Source: Chrysogorgia sp. JL179-B06 (Eukaryota > Cnidaria > Anthozoa > Scleralcyonacea > Chrysogorgiidae). Taken from it: a DNA stretch of 64,000 bases. The stretch is from NCBI GenBank assembly GCA_035772405.1, contig JAYKKM010000005.1:2367501-2431500 (forward strand). The letters are read 5' to 3'. The notes under the pieces were generated by a model that saw only the letters and a program-made list of their open reading frames with translations, was not told where the DNA came from and made no database searches. The number at the start of each line of letters is the position of its first letter. The stretch's first letter is position 1. This document shows positions 1 through 8,589 of the stretch, one piece after another. Made by a program: the position numbers and the translations under genes.

Positions 1-436
1 TCAAGTTTAACTACAATGTTTCTACACATGTAACAAGAATCAAAGCGCTTTATTAAACATAAATCGTTGAAAACAACGAAAAATAACCATTTTTAAACGT
101 CCGTGATTAAGCAAAATCGTGACTTTTACTCACCTCTAGTATCCCACAATACAAAGCGCGGGAACATTTTTTGAGATTCGCGATCCGTGTATTTGCTTTT
201 ATTTTCCAAGAGCACAACTTTAATACCTTGTCCTTTCATTGTCAATGCACTGCCAATGTTCATGTGGGTTAAACTTTCCAAAAGTCCTTTCCAGTATTTT
301 CCCCTCCGTTTTCTTCTCCACTGAAAAGGACTTTTCCCACTTGCAACGCGCCAAATCTACTGTATATCGGTGGATTTTTTTACCCGGGTGTAACTGAGGG
401 TGTATCATTAATCTATCCAATAACAAGCACGTATTC
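1..436. other. No gene seen
   Basis: AT-rich non-coding sequence. I find no conserved coding frame or recognisable element here; the open frames are short and compositionally random. Confidence 0.5.
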
Positions 437-517
437 AAAAGTGTCCTTAATGTGACACATTGCAAAAGTGTCCTTAATGTGACACATTGCAAAAGTGTCC
501 TTAATGTGACGCATTGC
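437..517. repeat. Tandem repeat, three 27-bp units
   Basis: Three consecutive 27-bp units begin at 437, 464 and 491. Each starts AAAAGTGTCCTTAATGTGAC and ends with CATTGC. The third unit differs by one base (GCATTGC instead of ACATTGC). The array is short and I see no coding or regulatory role. Confidence 0.9.
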
Positions 518-794
518 ATTGAAATATCGTAGTTGGCGTACCAACTGTTGAAGCGCTCGGTTGAAGCAGCTATGATAATGAAAAAAGGGCATTCTAACAT
601 TGCCTGATACAATTAAGTTGAACTCAACAAGGTTTGAAAATTTTCGCGCCAGAATTGCTAATCAGATTTAAATCCTTGGGAGTGAAACAAGTCGACCGCT
701 CCGTATAATGTGTGTATATATGCACTGTAGACGTTTATTATATGTGTAAAGTCAAAAGTATATAGTCAGACATTGAATGAATGTGGAGGAGTAT

Positions 795-855
795 AGGAGC
801 TCGGCGAACAAAAGGCGAACAAAACACACTTGTTGAACAAAAGAACCGAGCTCCT
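795..855. repeat. Short inverted repeat
   Basis: The 10-bp arms AGGAGCTCGG (795-804) and CCGAGCTCCT (846-855) are perfectly complementary and separated by 41 bp rich in GAACAAAA. It may be a small MITE remnant. The flanks 518-794 and 856-973 hold nothing I recognise. Confidence 0.5.
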
Positions 856-973
856 TTCAGAACAAAGCATATCTGAACATGCATGCCACACAAACGGTAT
901 AACGTAATTAAGTACCCCAAACCATGATGTAATACAATGTATATATAAGGAACAGTTGAAGTAGAGTAAGTCA

Positions 974-1016
974 GTTACCTGATGATCGCCATGAGCGTGA
1001 AACGCCGAGTAGTGAC
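974..1016 (+). ncRNA. Hammerhead ribozyme motif (PLE type)
   Basis: All core parts of a minimal hammerhead are present in order. Stem I 5' strand is GTTAC (974-978), box 1 is CTGATGA (979-985), stem II is CGC/GCG (987-989 with 995-997), box 2 is GAAA (999-1002), then a two-pair stem III and cleavage triplet GTA (1009-1011). Stem I closes with GTGAC (1012-1016), five pairs including one G-U. The pair next to the core (10.1/11.1) is U opposite U instead of the usual G-C, which may reduce activity. Hammerheads of this form are known from Penelope-like elements, and PLE coding relics follow downstream. Confidence 0.75.
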
Positions 1017-1029
1017 ATTTTAAAGAATA

Positions 1030-2100
1030 AAGTTTATATATATATATTAATATCATTGACAAATTCTCAGTTTATTGGGGATATTATGGATATACATCCC
1101 TATGGAGAACAAAGAAAACCGACTCAACTATTAAATAAGGTGTTTTAAGAACAAACATTTGCAGCGAACCAATGCCGTGTCCTGTTTATTGCTTGCCTAA
1201 AGACCACAAAGAAGGAGACCTAAAAGGTAGACCTATACATTCAGCCACCGATACACCGGCCACATCCTTATCTAAATATTTAGCTAAATCCTTGAATACG
1301 CTCCTTCACCACGTACCAGCTCATCTCAAGAATACCCAAGAATTCATAGATTCTCCCTCCGCTATAGACGGTGATTTGGTTCATGGCCTTTGTACGTAGT
1401 CTTGACGTCTGCAATTATACGGCTCTATATGTTAACCTCACTCGTTAATTCAGGTTCTTTATAAATACCAGGATTACTGAAATACACCCCAACTTTTACT
1501 TTAATGAGTTCAACCCAAATATACAAGTATTTAACCGATCTGACTTCTACACAGTATAATATCTCTTTTTTTCTTAATCTATATAGTCATGTGTCATATC
1601 TGTCAATAACAAACCTATACGTCACTATAGTTACAGCCTAACATATACCACTCGAAGATATCAATGCCAAAAACACCTACGATTGCCAGACGTTTCTTTA
1701 GTCAACATAAAACTGACTGTGAACTATGGGCCCTAAGTGGCGAGGACTTTAAAACACTTTCTAACACGTGTCTAACAAGTGGGGGGCACTCTCCTCCGCA
1801 GAGGCTTCCAATGCGGTAGAGGGGTAATGGGATAAGGAAAACCGCTGAAAATCGGAACGCGGGCGAGGAAAGAGTCTACCGCATTGGAAGGCTATAAACA
1901 GAAATCAGGTTTAGCGATCAGGATGGGCAATATTAATTTAGCTCCTACACTAGGGCCACTAGCCATCATCTATATGAATGATCTTGATTCCCTGATTCTG
2001 GAAGGTCTTGTAATAAGTGGTATATATCGACGATTATTTCGCCTTGTTGTCACAACAAATTTCTGGAGAAAATATTTTGATAATAGCCAATAATCTTAAC
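1030..2100 (+). pseudogene. Penelope-like element reverse transcriptase relic
   Basis: Two decayed coding patches lie on the plus strand. The first (about 1172-1400) reads PKDHKEGDLKGRPI and then TPATSLSKYLAKSL, matching the GRPI and LSKYLA signatures in the N-terminal part of PLE reverse transcriptases. The second (about 1884-2093) contains a GNINLAPTLGPLAIIYM-like stretch resembling the RT motif before the catalytic YxDD, which is itself not recognisable. The frames between are shifted and interrupted by a short inverted repeat. The hammerhead at 974-1016 and a TA-rich tract at about 1035 mark the element's end. It cannot encode a working enzyme. Confidence 0.7.
1780..1890. repeat. Short inverted-repeat element (MITE-like)
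   Basis: The arms CTTCCAATGCGGTAGA (1805-1820) and TCTACCGCATTGGAAG (1875-1890) are exact complements around a 54-bp GC-rich core. The left side also carries CTCTCCTCCGCAGAGGCTT, an end motif that recurs at about 18.47-18.66 kb, so this is probably a remnant of the same MITE family. Confidence 0.65.
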
Positions 2101-2167
2101 GATGCTATGAAGTCCCAATAACAACCAATTACGTTTTTAGACTGCATTGCGCAATGCAGGCTGCGTG

Positions 2168-2290
2168 AATAAATATATGTTATTTACCGGCTGGGAGGTC
2201 CAGATAGAGAAATATTTGCCCGAGGTTGAGACCGATGGCAAATATTTCTCTATCCGGACCGACCAAAAACGGTAAATAATATATTTATTA
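2168..2290. repeat. Palindromic MITE-like repeat
   Basis: Two arms of about 50 bp face each other: left 2169-2220 and right about 2236-2290. Both contain the block AGATAGAGAAATATTTGCC or its complement, and both end in TTATTTACCG/CGGTAAATAA followed by an A+T-rich stretch. The loop is about 15 bp. No coding capacity. Confidence 0.75.
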
Positions 2291-2476
2291 TTTTTATAGG
2301 TAAAAGACTTGAGTAACTTTAGTTCGGTAAAACTGCATTATTTGGATAAGGAAAGAAATACAAACCAAAATACTTTAGTTTTTTGTACAATATAGTTATT
2401 TCCAGCTTAGTTGAATCAAATTCTGTATTCGTTTTCCATTTTCCAGTTAATAATGAAGCAAGACACATATCATTCT

Positions 2477-2533
2477 TGTAGTGGCCAAATTAGCATAACA
2501 TTTTGCGAATATATTAGCATGCATAATAATTAT
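2477..2533 (+). repeat. BEL/Pao 5' LTR, left part
   Basis: Starts TGTAGTGGCCAAATTAGCAT, matching the start of the intact 3' LTR at 11618. It stops at GCATAATAATTAT where the Ngaro element begins. The missing remainder is found at 8008-8134. Confidence 0.9.
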
Positions 2534-2821
2534 TAATAATCACGGTCGTGTTAAACTATAGAAACTGAGACAGAGGCATTGGTTGTAATGAATTGTGGCA
2601 AAAAGAGATAGCAAGAAAGTAGTTGGACCGGGAGGAGGGTGTCCTATCCGGCGGCCTGAAATGGGGATCGCCCATTTCAGAGAGACATTGACGAAGTCTG
2701 AGGGGTGCTCAGCCCTTGTAGGTCAAAAAATGCCTTAGCCCATCCAAATCCTTCACGTGGGTGAAGTGTGTGAGGCACAGCACTTCTGTGAAGTGATAAG
2801 GATGTCACCACTTCCTGCCAC
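2534..2821 (-). repeat. Ngaro split direct repeat B2
   Basis: A 288-bp copy of the repeat at 3263-3550, apparently identical. It forms the 3' terminus of the element on its coding strand. It includes a strong hairpin, CTGAAATGGG with CCCATTTCAG, and two further small hairpins near CTTCACGTGGGTGAAG and CACTTCTGTGAAGTG. The 109 bp between B2 and A2 (2822-2930) are AT-rich and unassigned. Confidence 0.93.
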
Positions 2822-2930
2822 TCATTAAGTTATAATTAAATCTTAAACTTGTTTAAAGTTATTTACAACAATTACTTCTATGATATTTAAATATGTGAAT
2901 TGTTATTACAAAAGGGATGTGGTGGGTGGG

Positions 2931-3260
2931 AGAAAAACTCCTGCTTAGAGAACGCTTTTCTTGTGAACTCTTGTTCTGGCTGTGACAGAAATGATCACCG
3001 CCTCTTTTGCCGAATTCACTTATACCGTTGCCTCAAGGCGGAATGTTTTGGTAGGTATTATATTTTGATAAGAGTTTAGGTTTGGTTTAATCTATTTCTT
3101 AATCTGAGTACTAAAGTGGTTTTCATTGCTTATCTTGCTTTTGCACCTGAGAGTAATTTTATGTTTGCCATGTGGGAAACAGCGGCTGCTCCAGGCTAAG
3201 AGATTGTATTATCTCTCACTCCCTTTTATTAACCTTAATTTGTTCAATAACAAATTTATA
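2931..3260 (-). repeat. Ngaro split direct repeat A2
   Basis: About 330 bp, matching A1 at 7675-8005 with only a few differences. It joins B1 directly through TATAATTAATAATC at 3258-3271, the sequence that would be the A-B junction of the circular intermediate. Confidence 0.93.
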
Positions 3261-3262
3261 AT

Positions 3263-3550
3263 TAATAATCACGGTCGTGTTAAACTATAGAAACTGAGAC
3301 AGAGGCATTGGTTGTAATGAATTGTGGCAAAAAGAGATAGCAAGAAAGTAGTTGGACCGGGAGGAGGGTGTCCTATCCGGCGGCCTGAAATGGGGATCGC
3401 CCATTTCAGAGAGACATTGACGAAGTCTGAGGGGTGCTCAGCCCTTGTAGGTCAAAAAATGCCTTAGCCCATCCAAATCCTTCACGTGGGTGAAGTGTGT
3501 GAGGCACAGCACTTCTGTGAAGTGATAAGGATGTCACCACTTCCTGCCAC
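3263..3550 (-). repeat. Ngaro split direct repeat B1
   Basis: A 288-bp repeat immediately downstream of the pol ORF on the coding strand, with a 236-bp non-coding gap 3551-3786 in between. Its match to B2 lets the 3' end be copied from an internal template, the role attributed to these repeats in the family. Confidence 0.93.
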
Positions 3551-3786
3551 GAATTAAACGCAGTGATAATTCCCCCACTGAAGATTTTGGATGTATTACT
3601 TAAGTTATAACATAAATTTATTTAGAGGTTAAACCGAAGAATGGTGTAACACCGAACTAGATATTCTAAATATTCTTTTGAACAGAACTAGATATTCTAA
3701 ATAATATTATTCCTAATTTCCTAAATATGTTTTTGCAGAAAAATATTTATGTAGCATTGTAGCCTAAATTCTAAAATTATTTTAAA

Positions 3787-6552
3787 TTACTGAATCACGG
3801 TCCTTGTGAGTTGATCAGGAATAGTCAGGAGAACTTCTTTTGGAGTATGGATATACGTCTCGAAACAGTCAGAAGACCAACGTCCAAGGGTTTTTATCAG
3901 CCATGTTGGGACACCAACGGCACCAGCGGTAGTAGCAGCTCCAATTCTGAAGCTGTGAGTTGCGTATTCGGTTGAATTGCGGCCACAGATTGATAGAAGA
4001 CGCCGAAGGTGCGTGGTCAGGGATGTACGAGTCAGAGGCAGGTTGTTCTTGAAACGGAAGAGCGATTCGTGGTTGTTGTGATGCGGATGTTGCAAAAGAT
4101 AGTTGCGCATTGCCCGGACTGGGCAGAGATTGTTCTTAGTTGTTGCAATTAACAAACGACATCCCACGCGAAAAGGATCGGTCTTTGACTGTTTAATGAG
4201 GACTTCGTAGTAGGTTGGTGAGGTGATGCTTGGGTAGAAGGTTATGTCGTTAGCTGTAAGGTGAACGGATGCGTCGAAAGGACCATTGGTGGTAAACTCA
4301 CTACAGCGGAGAAAGGCGAAGAATGCCAAGGTGAATGCTGCCCAGAGCATGACGTAGTCAGTATCAAAAGTTAGCTGAGGTTGAAGTACATTATAGAAAC
4401 AGTACAGTATTTCAATAGTGATAGGACGGCGAATTCGCGTCGTTTGGCCTCGAGAACGTTTGACCGCTTTTAAAATTTGAGTGAGATATGGCATTTTGTG
4501 CATTTTAACTGGGGATTGGAAGAGGATATGAAGGTGCGCTACACCTGCGAGATAATTTTTGATTGTCGCGTAAGACAATGTAGTGGACATTTGAGCAACA
4601 AAATACACAAGTGTATTTTCTAAAGCTGGTACTAGTGGTGTACGAGGTGTTACAATTCCTTGAGATAGACAGAACTTAATAAATTGTTTAATCCCTGTAG
4701 CATACGTGCGGTGGGTCGCGGCCGACCAGGAATTTTTAAAGAGCGTTTGAACACGAAATGTTAAAACGGGGTCGTGAATTCCGGGATGATACAAGGCAGA
4801 GTGGAGGCGTTCGGAGCCAGTGTTCTGAATCGATCCATCTGAAATCGAGACAAAGCATCGGCTATACCATTGTTTACACCGGGAACATGTCGGGCTTGGA
4901 AAAAAAAAGTTGTAATTAAGGGTGTGTAATGTAATGGCCCTGACCAAGGTCATGATCTTATCTGATTTTGATCTCTTCGAGTTTAAGATTTCGACAACAG
5001 ATTGATTGTCGGACCAGAAAACTATCCGTTTGTTAGCCCACTTGTGACCCCATAGTTTGCAAGCTACGTAAATCGGGAAAAGCTCTTGCCATTCTATAGA
5101 TATTCCTAGCTCCTTTGAAGTTGTTTGGTGGGGGAGCCACTTTCCTTGGAACCATTCGTTAGCTAGGAACCCCCCGTAGCCTATCGAACCAGATGCGTCT
5201 GTGAAAAGCTCAAGATCTGGGGACTGGGTTTTGGATTGCTCGAGAAAAAGGGAGACCCCATTCCAAAATTTCAAGAAAAGCTTCCACACTAACAAATCTT
5301 TTTGGAAACCACCAGAGCCCGGTAACCTAATGCGATGGCCAGGTTGGGTGACACCTCGCGTGAGGTTTATCATCCGTTGGAGAAAGACCCGGCCGGGAGC
5401 AACGACCCGACACGCGAACTGAAGATGACCGATTAAGGACTGCAGTTCGCGCAACGTGCATGATGTTTTAGCCTCCCAGGAGCATACGGCTGTTTTGAGG
5501 CGCGCAAGCTTATCTTCAGGAAGACGAGCTTCCATTTTGGTTGAATCTAGGGTTATTCCTAAGAATTCGAGTACCGGAGATGGGGCAAAGGTCTTCCCCG
5601 GGGCAATAGGGATGTTTAGCTCAGTAAAGAGAGGAAGTAATTTACACAAAGTGGTGAGACAGTGTGACCTAGGCGCAGGTTCCACGAGAAAGAAATCATC
5701 CAACATGTGTAGTACGTTTTGAACTTGAAGGGTGTTGTTAAGTAGCCATTCGACTGCGTCTGAGATAAGGTTAAAAAGAAAAGGTGCGCTACGAAGGCCA
5801 AAAGGGAGAACTTTGTCGAAATAGTAAAGATTCTTCCAACACATCCCAAGAAGTTCCCAGTCATCTGGGTGCACTGGGATATTACGAAAAGCCGACTGTA
5901 TATCGGTTTTAGCCATGAGACAGTTTCGTCCTGACTTGATTACGAGGGAGATGGCGTCGTCTAGTTTGACATATTGTAGCGAGTAATCTTCCGGTGAAAT
6001 ATGATCGTTAACACTTGTTCCGGCACCTTTTGGGTGGGAAAGATGGAATATCGTGCGCCACTTATTTGTATGTTTCTTAGGAACCAAGCCAATCGGATAA
6101 ACTTGAAAACAAGGAAACGGGATCTCTTTGAAAGGTCCAGCTGTGCGACCCAATTTGACCTCGTTAAGTAGGTTGTCTTCGACAATTTCCGGGTGAATAT
6201 AAGCAGATTTTAGATTTTTGGCAAAATATGACTGCCGTGCTCCTTCGTAACCAATTTGAAAGCCATTACGCAAACCAGTGCACACAAAAGACACAAATGA
6301 AGGATCAGGGTGATTAGTTAGTAGGGATTCCAAATGATCAACGTTAATGGGAGTGGATGGCTTGAGAGACTGAATATATGTTTTACTTTCTTTTGCGCTT
6401 ATGGCTCTGTTCTTCAGTTGAACGTCGGCAATGGGTGTCGTATTCGCTGTGGAATTCGCCGCAGTTGGTGCAGCGGTGTTGGAAAGGGCATGGCTGTGTG
6501 GCGCATGGTTTTCCCCTGTTGAAATTGGCACAGAGTTGTTCTGATCGTGCAT
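3787..6552 (-). CDS. Reverse transcriptase / RNase H / tyrosine recombinase polyprotein (DIRS order)
   Basis: A 921-residue frame starting at an ATG that overlaps the gag-like ORF by 170 nt in another frame. RT occupies about residues 130-345, with the first catalytic Asp in AKTDIQSAFR and the active-site pair in HMLDDFF near residue 282. RNase H follows at about 440-560 (LFTDASGS, FWSDNQS). The C-terminal recombinase (about 600-910) keeps its catalytic residues: Arg in FLRCSEF, His and Arg in HSFRIG near 866, and Tyr in FETYI near 900. It would copy element RNA and integrate the circular product. Around 4900-4908 a run of nine A's alters the frame after RNase H, so the usual end-of-RNase-H motif lies in another frame and RT/RH is fused to the recombinase; family members often carry these as overlapping ORFs. 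Thus the fusion may be a one-base change or assembly error. Confidence 0.92.
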   Translation of the reverse strand: MHDQNNSVPISTGENHAPHSHALSNTAAPTAANSTANTTPIADVQLKNRAISAKESKTYIQSLKPSTPINVDHLESLLTNHPDPSFVSFVCTGLRNGFQIGYEGARQSYFAKNLKSAYIHPEIVEDNLLNEVKLGRTAGPFKEIPFPCFQVYPIGLVPKKHTNKWRTIFHLSHPKGAGTSVNDHISPEDYSLQYVKLDDAISLVIKSGRNCLMAKTDIQSAFRNIPVHPDDWELLGMCWKNLYYFDKVLPFGLRSAPFLFNLISDAVEWLLNNTLQVQNVLHMLDDFFLVEPAPRSHCLTTLCKLLPLFTELNIPIAPGKTFAPSPVLEFLGITLDSTKMEARLPEDKLARLKTAVCSWEAKTSCTLRELQSLIGHLQFACRVVAPGRVFLQRMINLTRGVTQPGHRIRLPGSGGFQKDLLVWKLFLKFWNGVSLFLEQSKTQSPDLELFTDASGSIGYGGFLANEWFQGKWLPHQTTSKELGISIEWQELFPIYVACKLWGHKWANKRIVFWSDNQSVVEILNSKRSKSDKIMTLVRAITLHTLNYNFFFPSPTCSRCKQWYSRCFVSISDGSIQNTGSERLHSALYHPGIHDPVLTFRVQTLFKNSWSAATHRTYATGIKQFIKFCLSQGIVTPRTPLVPALENTLVYFVAQMSTTLSYATIKNYLAGVAHLHILFQSPVKMHKMPYLTQILKAVKRSRGQTTRIRRPITIEILYCFYNVLQPQLTFDTDYVMLWAAFTLAFFAFLRCSEFTTNGPFDASVHLTANDITFYPSITSPTYYEVLIKQSKTDPFRVGCRLLIATTKNNLCPVRAMRNYLLQHPHHNNHESLFRFKNNLPLTRTSLTTHLRRLLSICGRNSTEYATHSFRIGAATTAGAVGVPTWLIKTLGRWSSDCFETYIHTPKEVLLTIPDQLTRTVIQ

Positions 6553-7669
6553 GGGTGGGATTACTGGGCGACCTAGAGAGAGACATTGGGCATGATTCAG
6601 CTAGGTGATCAGCACTACCACAAGAGAAACAAACAGTGCGGGCTAGACCAGTAAATTTATCGAGATAGAGTTGAAGGTCCCGCTCCCCCCAGTTAAGGGA
6701 AGGATTTTTGGCAGCTTTTCGCCGAAAATCTATGTCGTACGAATACCATGCAAGACCTCGAAATTTTCGGGCGGTAGAACGGATAATCTGCTGATAAGAC
6801 AATAATTGTGATGCCTTAAGGGGAAAACGAGAAACAACTACCGACGAGTAAATTGAAAAAGCAGTGAGCCATTTGTCCAAGGAATCAATTTTTAGTCTTT
6901 TAGAAGGACCCCGGGATTGGGTGGGAAGAGGAATTGTAACACTCGAACCATCAAATGAAATCGAAAAGGCAGAATGGGGGTGCAGGTCAACGTTCTCGGG
7001 TAAAAGTGACGCAAAATCGACGTACTCACCATTCAGGATTGACTGTGTCAGCTTCTTTGGCAAGTGGTTAGCAAGCGGTTGTTGGGAACTACTGGTAGGC
7101 AGATCTGCAGGACTGTGACTGTGAAGGGCGGCAATGGCGGGAACGGTGGAAAGCGATTCCAAGAGCTGGGAAACGTGAGACGGATTACCCAAAACGTTGG
7201 AGGACTGGTGGGGAAATGGCACGTCGGCTTGGCTCAGTTGGCTGCACGGAGTGGGTGGCTGTGCTTGTGCAATCCGTTGAGTTAATAGTGGTACTAACTT
7301 ATCTACCAAATCGCCAAGATCGAGGGATGACGGTGGAGAAGACTGCGTCGTTGGAGTCAAAATGGTGTTCTGGTCTGGTGGTGGCGTTGCTGTTGGCACT
7401 GGGCGTGTAGCATTGTGCATTTGGAGTCGGTTCAACATCTCACGACGTGAACCAGTCAGAGGCAGGTGATGTTGAGCCAATAGGAGTTGTAACACTTCAC
7501 TAGACATATCTTCTAGTGAAGTTTCTGCGTTCTGGTTTGGTGGAACAATTGGTCTAGCAGGAGTTGGCGTGGAGCTTGAAACCGGCGTTGCTGAAGAACT
7601 GGCTGCTCGTCGTGTTGGGCGAGCACGTCGGTTAGGAGTAGCCGAACGACCTCTTTTCTGTGCAGGCAT
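6383..7669 (-). CDS. Gag-like zinc-knuckle protein of the Ngaro element
   Basis: A 428-residue frame whose ATG (7667-7669) lies 5 bp inside the A1 repeat boundary, so A1 supplies the leader. The N-terminus is basic, then Ser/Thr/Pro-rich to about residue 230. The C-terminal third holds a CCHC knuckle, CFSCGSADHLAESC, then a CCCH-like group (C-x8-C-x4-C-x3-H) and a further Cys/His cluster ending DTHC, followed by a lysine/arginine tail. This fits an RNA-binding Gag of the DIRS order. Its last 170 nt overlap the start of pol in a different frame. Confidence 0.85.
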   Translation of the reverse strand: MPAQKRGRSATPNRRARPTRRAASSSATPVSSSTPTPARPIVPPNQNAETSLEDMSSEVLQLLLAQHHLPLTGSRREMLNRLQMHNATRPVPTATPPPDQNTILTPTTQSSPPSSLDLGDLVDKLVPLLTQRIAQAQPPTPCSQLSQADVPFPHQSSNVLGNPSHVSQLLESLSTVPAIAALHSHSPADLPTSSSQQPLANHLPKKLTQSILNGEYVDFASLLPENVDLHPHSAFSISFDGSSVTIPLPTQSRGPSKRLKIDSLDKWLTAFSIYSSVVVSRFPLKASQLLSYQQIIRSTARKFRGLAWYSYDIDFRRKAAKNPSLNWGERDLQLYLDKFTGLARTVCFSCGSADHLAESCPMSLSRSPSNPTHARSEQLCANFNRGKPCATQPCPFQHRCTNCGEFHSEYDTHCRRSTEEQSHKRKRK

Positions 7670-7674
7670 GGTTT

Positions 7675-8005
7675 AGAAAAAACTCCTGCTTAGATAACGC
7701 TTTTCTTGTGAACTCTTGCTCTGGCTGTGACAGAAATGATCACCGCCTCTTTTGCCGAATTCACTTATACCGTTGCCTCAAGGCGGAATGTTTTGGTAGG
7801 TATTATATTTTGATAAGAGTTTAGGTTTGGTTTAATCTATTTCTTAATCTGAGTACTAAAGTGGTTTTCATTGCTTATCTTGCTTTTGCACCTGAGAGTA
7901 ATTTTATGTTTGCCATGTGGGAAACAGCGGCTGCTCCAGGCTAAGAGATTGTATTATCTCTCACTCCCTTTTATTAACCTTAATTTGTTCAATAACAAAT
8001 TTATA
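7675..8005 (-). repeat. Ngaro split direct repeat A1 (5' end)
   Basis: About 331 bp forming the 5' terminus on the coding strand; nearly identical to A2. It presumably holds the promoter and leader of the gag-like ORF (inference from position). Confidence 0.93.
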
Positions 8006-8007
8006 AT

Positions 8008-8134
8008 AAAAGCAATGTAAATGTAATTTATTAAAAAGATTTTTCACGGGCGGTGGAACGACACACAGTCTTCAACCGTATGTGCAGCGTTGAAACTAAT
8101 CCATAAAGTCGCCAAGCATTATATCGTCGTAATA
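8008..8134 (+). repeat. BEL/Pao 5' LTR, right part
   Basis: Continues the LTR cut at 2533, from AAAAGCAATGTAAATG to CGTCGTAATA. It matches 11675-11806 of the 3' LTR with a few substitutions and indels. Confidence 0.9.
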
Positions 8135-8159
8135 TAAGTTGAAGACTATCGTCAGAAGT

Positions 8160-8515
8160 TCAAGAGTCGAGATATGTTTGCAAACTTAAAATGGCGTTTA
8201 GATTTAATTTTAAATTCTTGGAGTTCCTGTATGTAAAGTTTCTGTATGTAAAGCATTGAATTGTGCGTGCACCATTGTAACGAAAGCTGCTCTGGTACTT
8301 CGTTGTTCTGGAAAGCGGCAAGCGTAAAAGGTCGCGATGTCTAGTGTTATAATTGTGAATTTGGCAAGCATGTCGAAATTCAGATAGTAGATGTTGGTGT
8401 TGTGTTATGCAAGGTTTATAAATTAAAATGCATTTTAAATAATCTCTCCGCGCCTGTAAGTTTGGCCAACCGCTAAACATTGTTTGAAGTTCTGTTGACT
8501 CGACTTGTCTACCCT
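8160..8515 (-). pseudogene. LINE (non-LTR retrotransposon) 3' fragment
   Basis: About 106 residues on the minus strand read as the C-terminal tail of a CR1/jockey-like LINE ORF2: a HNYNTRHRDLLRLPLSRT block followed by SSFRYNGAR. This is typical of the region after the reverse transcriptase in such elements. The ORF ends at 8160 and the fragment is cut at about 8515. It lies inside the BEL internal region where gag would be expected, so it is probably a later, 5'-truncated insertion or a rearrangement. Confidence 0.7.
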
Positions 8516-8589
8516 CAATAATACAGGCAGCGTGTCGGTTTAACTTATCAAGTTAAAAAAAGTTATGGTATATTCCGCATCACGCAGTT

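Larger units (their letters stand above)
2534..8007 (-). mobile_element. Ngaro/PAT-type tyrosine-recombinase retrotransposon
   Basis: Read on the minus strand the order is A1 (8005-7675), gag-like ORF, RT/RNase H/recombinase ORF, B1 (3550-3263), A2 (3260-2931), B2 (2821-2534). This split direct-repeat layout A1-ORFs-B1-A2-B2 is the hallmark of Ngaro- and PAT-like members of the DIRS order. It sits inside a BEL LTR, and the uninterrupted homologue at 11618-11806 serves as an empty site. The junctions show no target duplication, only a shared AT dinucleotide (2532-2533 and 8006-8007), as expected for integration of a circle by a tyrosine recombinase. Repeat copies are nearly identical, suggesting a recent insertion. 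Confidence 0.92.

Noticed and set aside
220..612. Coding gene of 130 residues
   Set aside because: The frame includes the 27-bp tandem repeat and has no recognisable motif or splice context.
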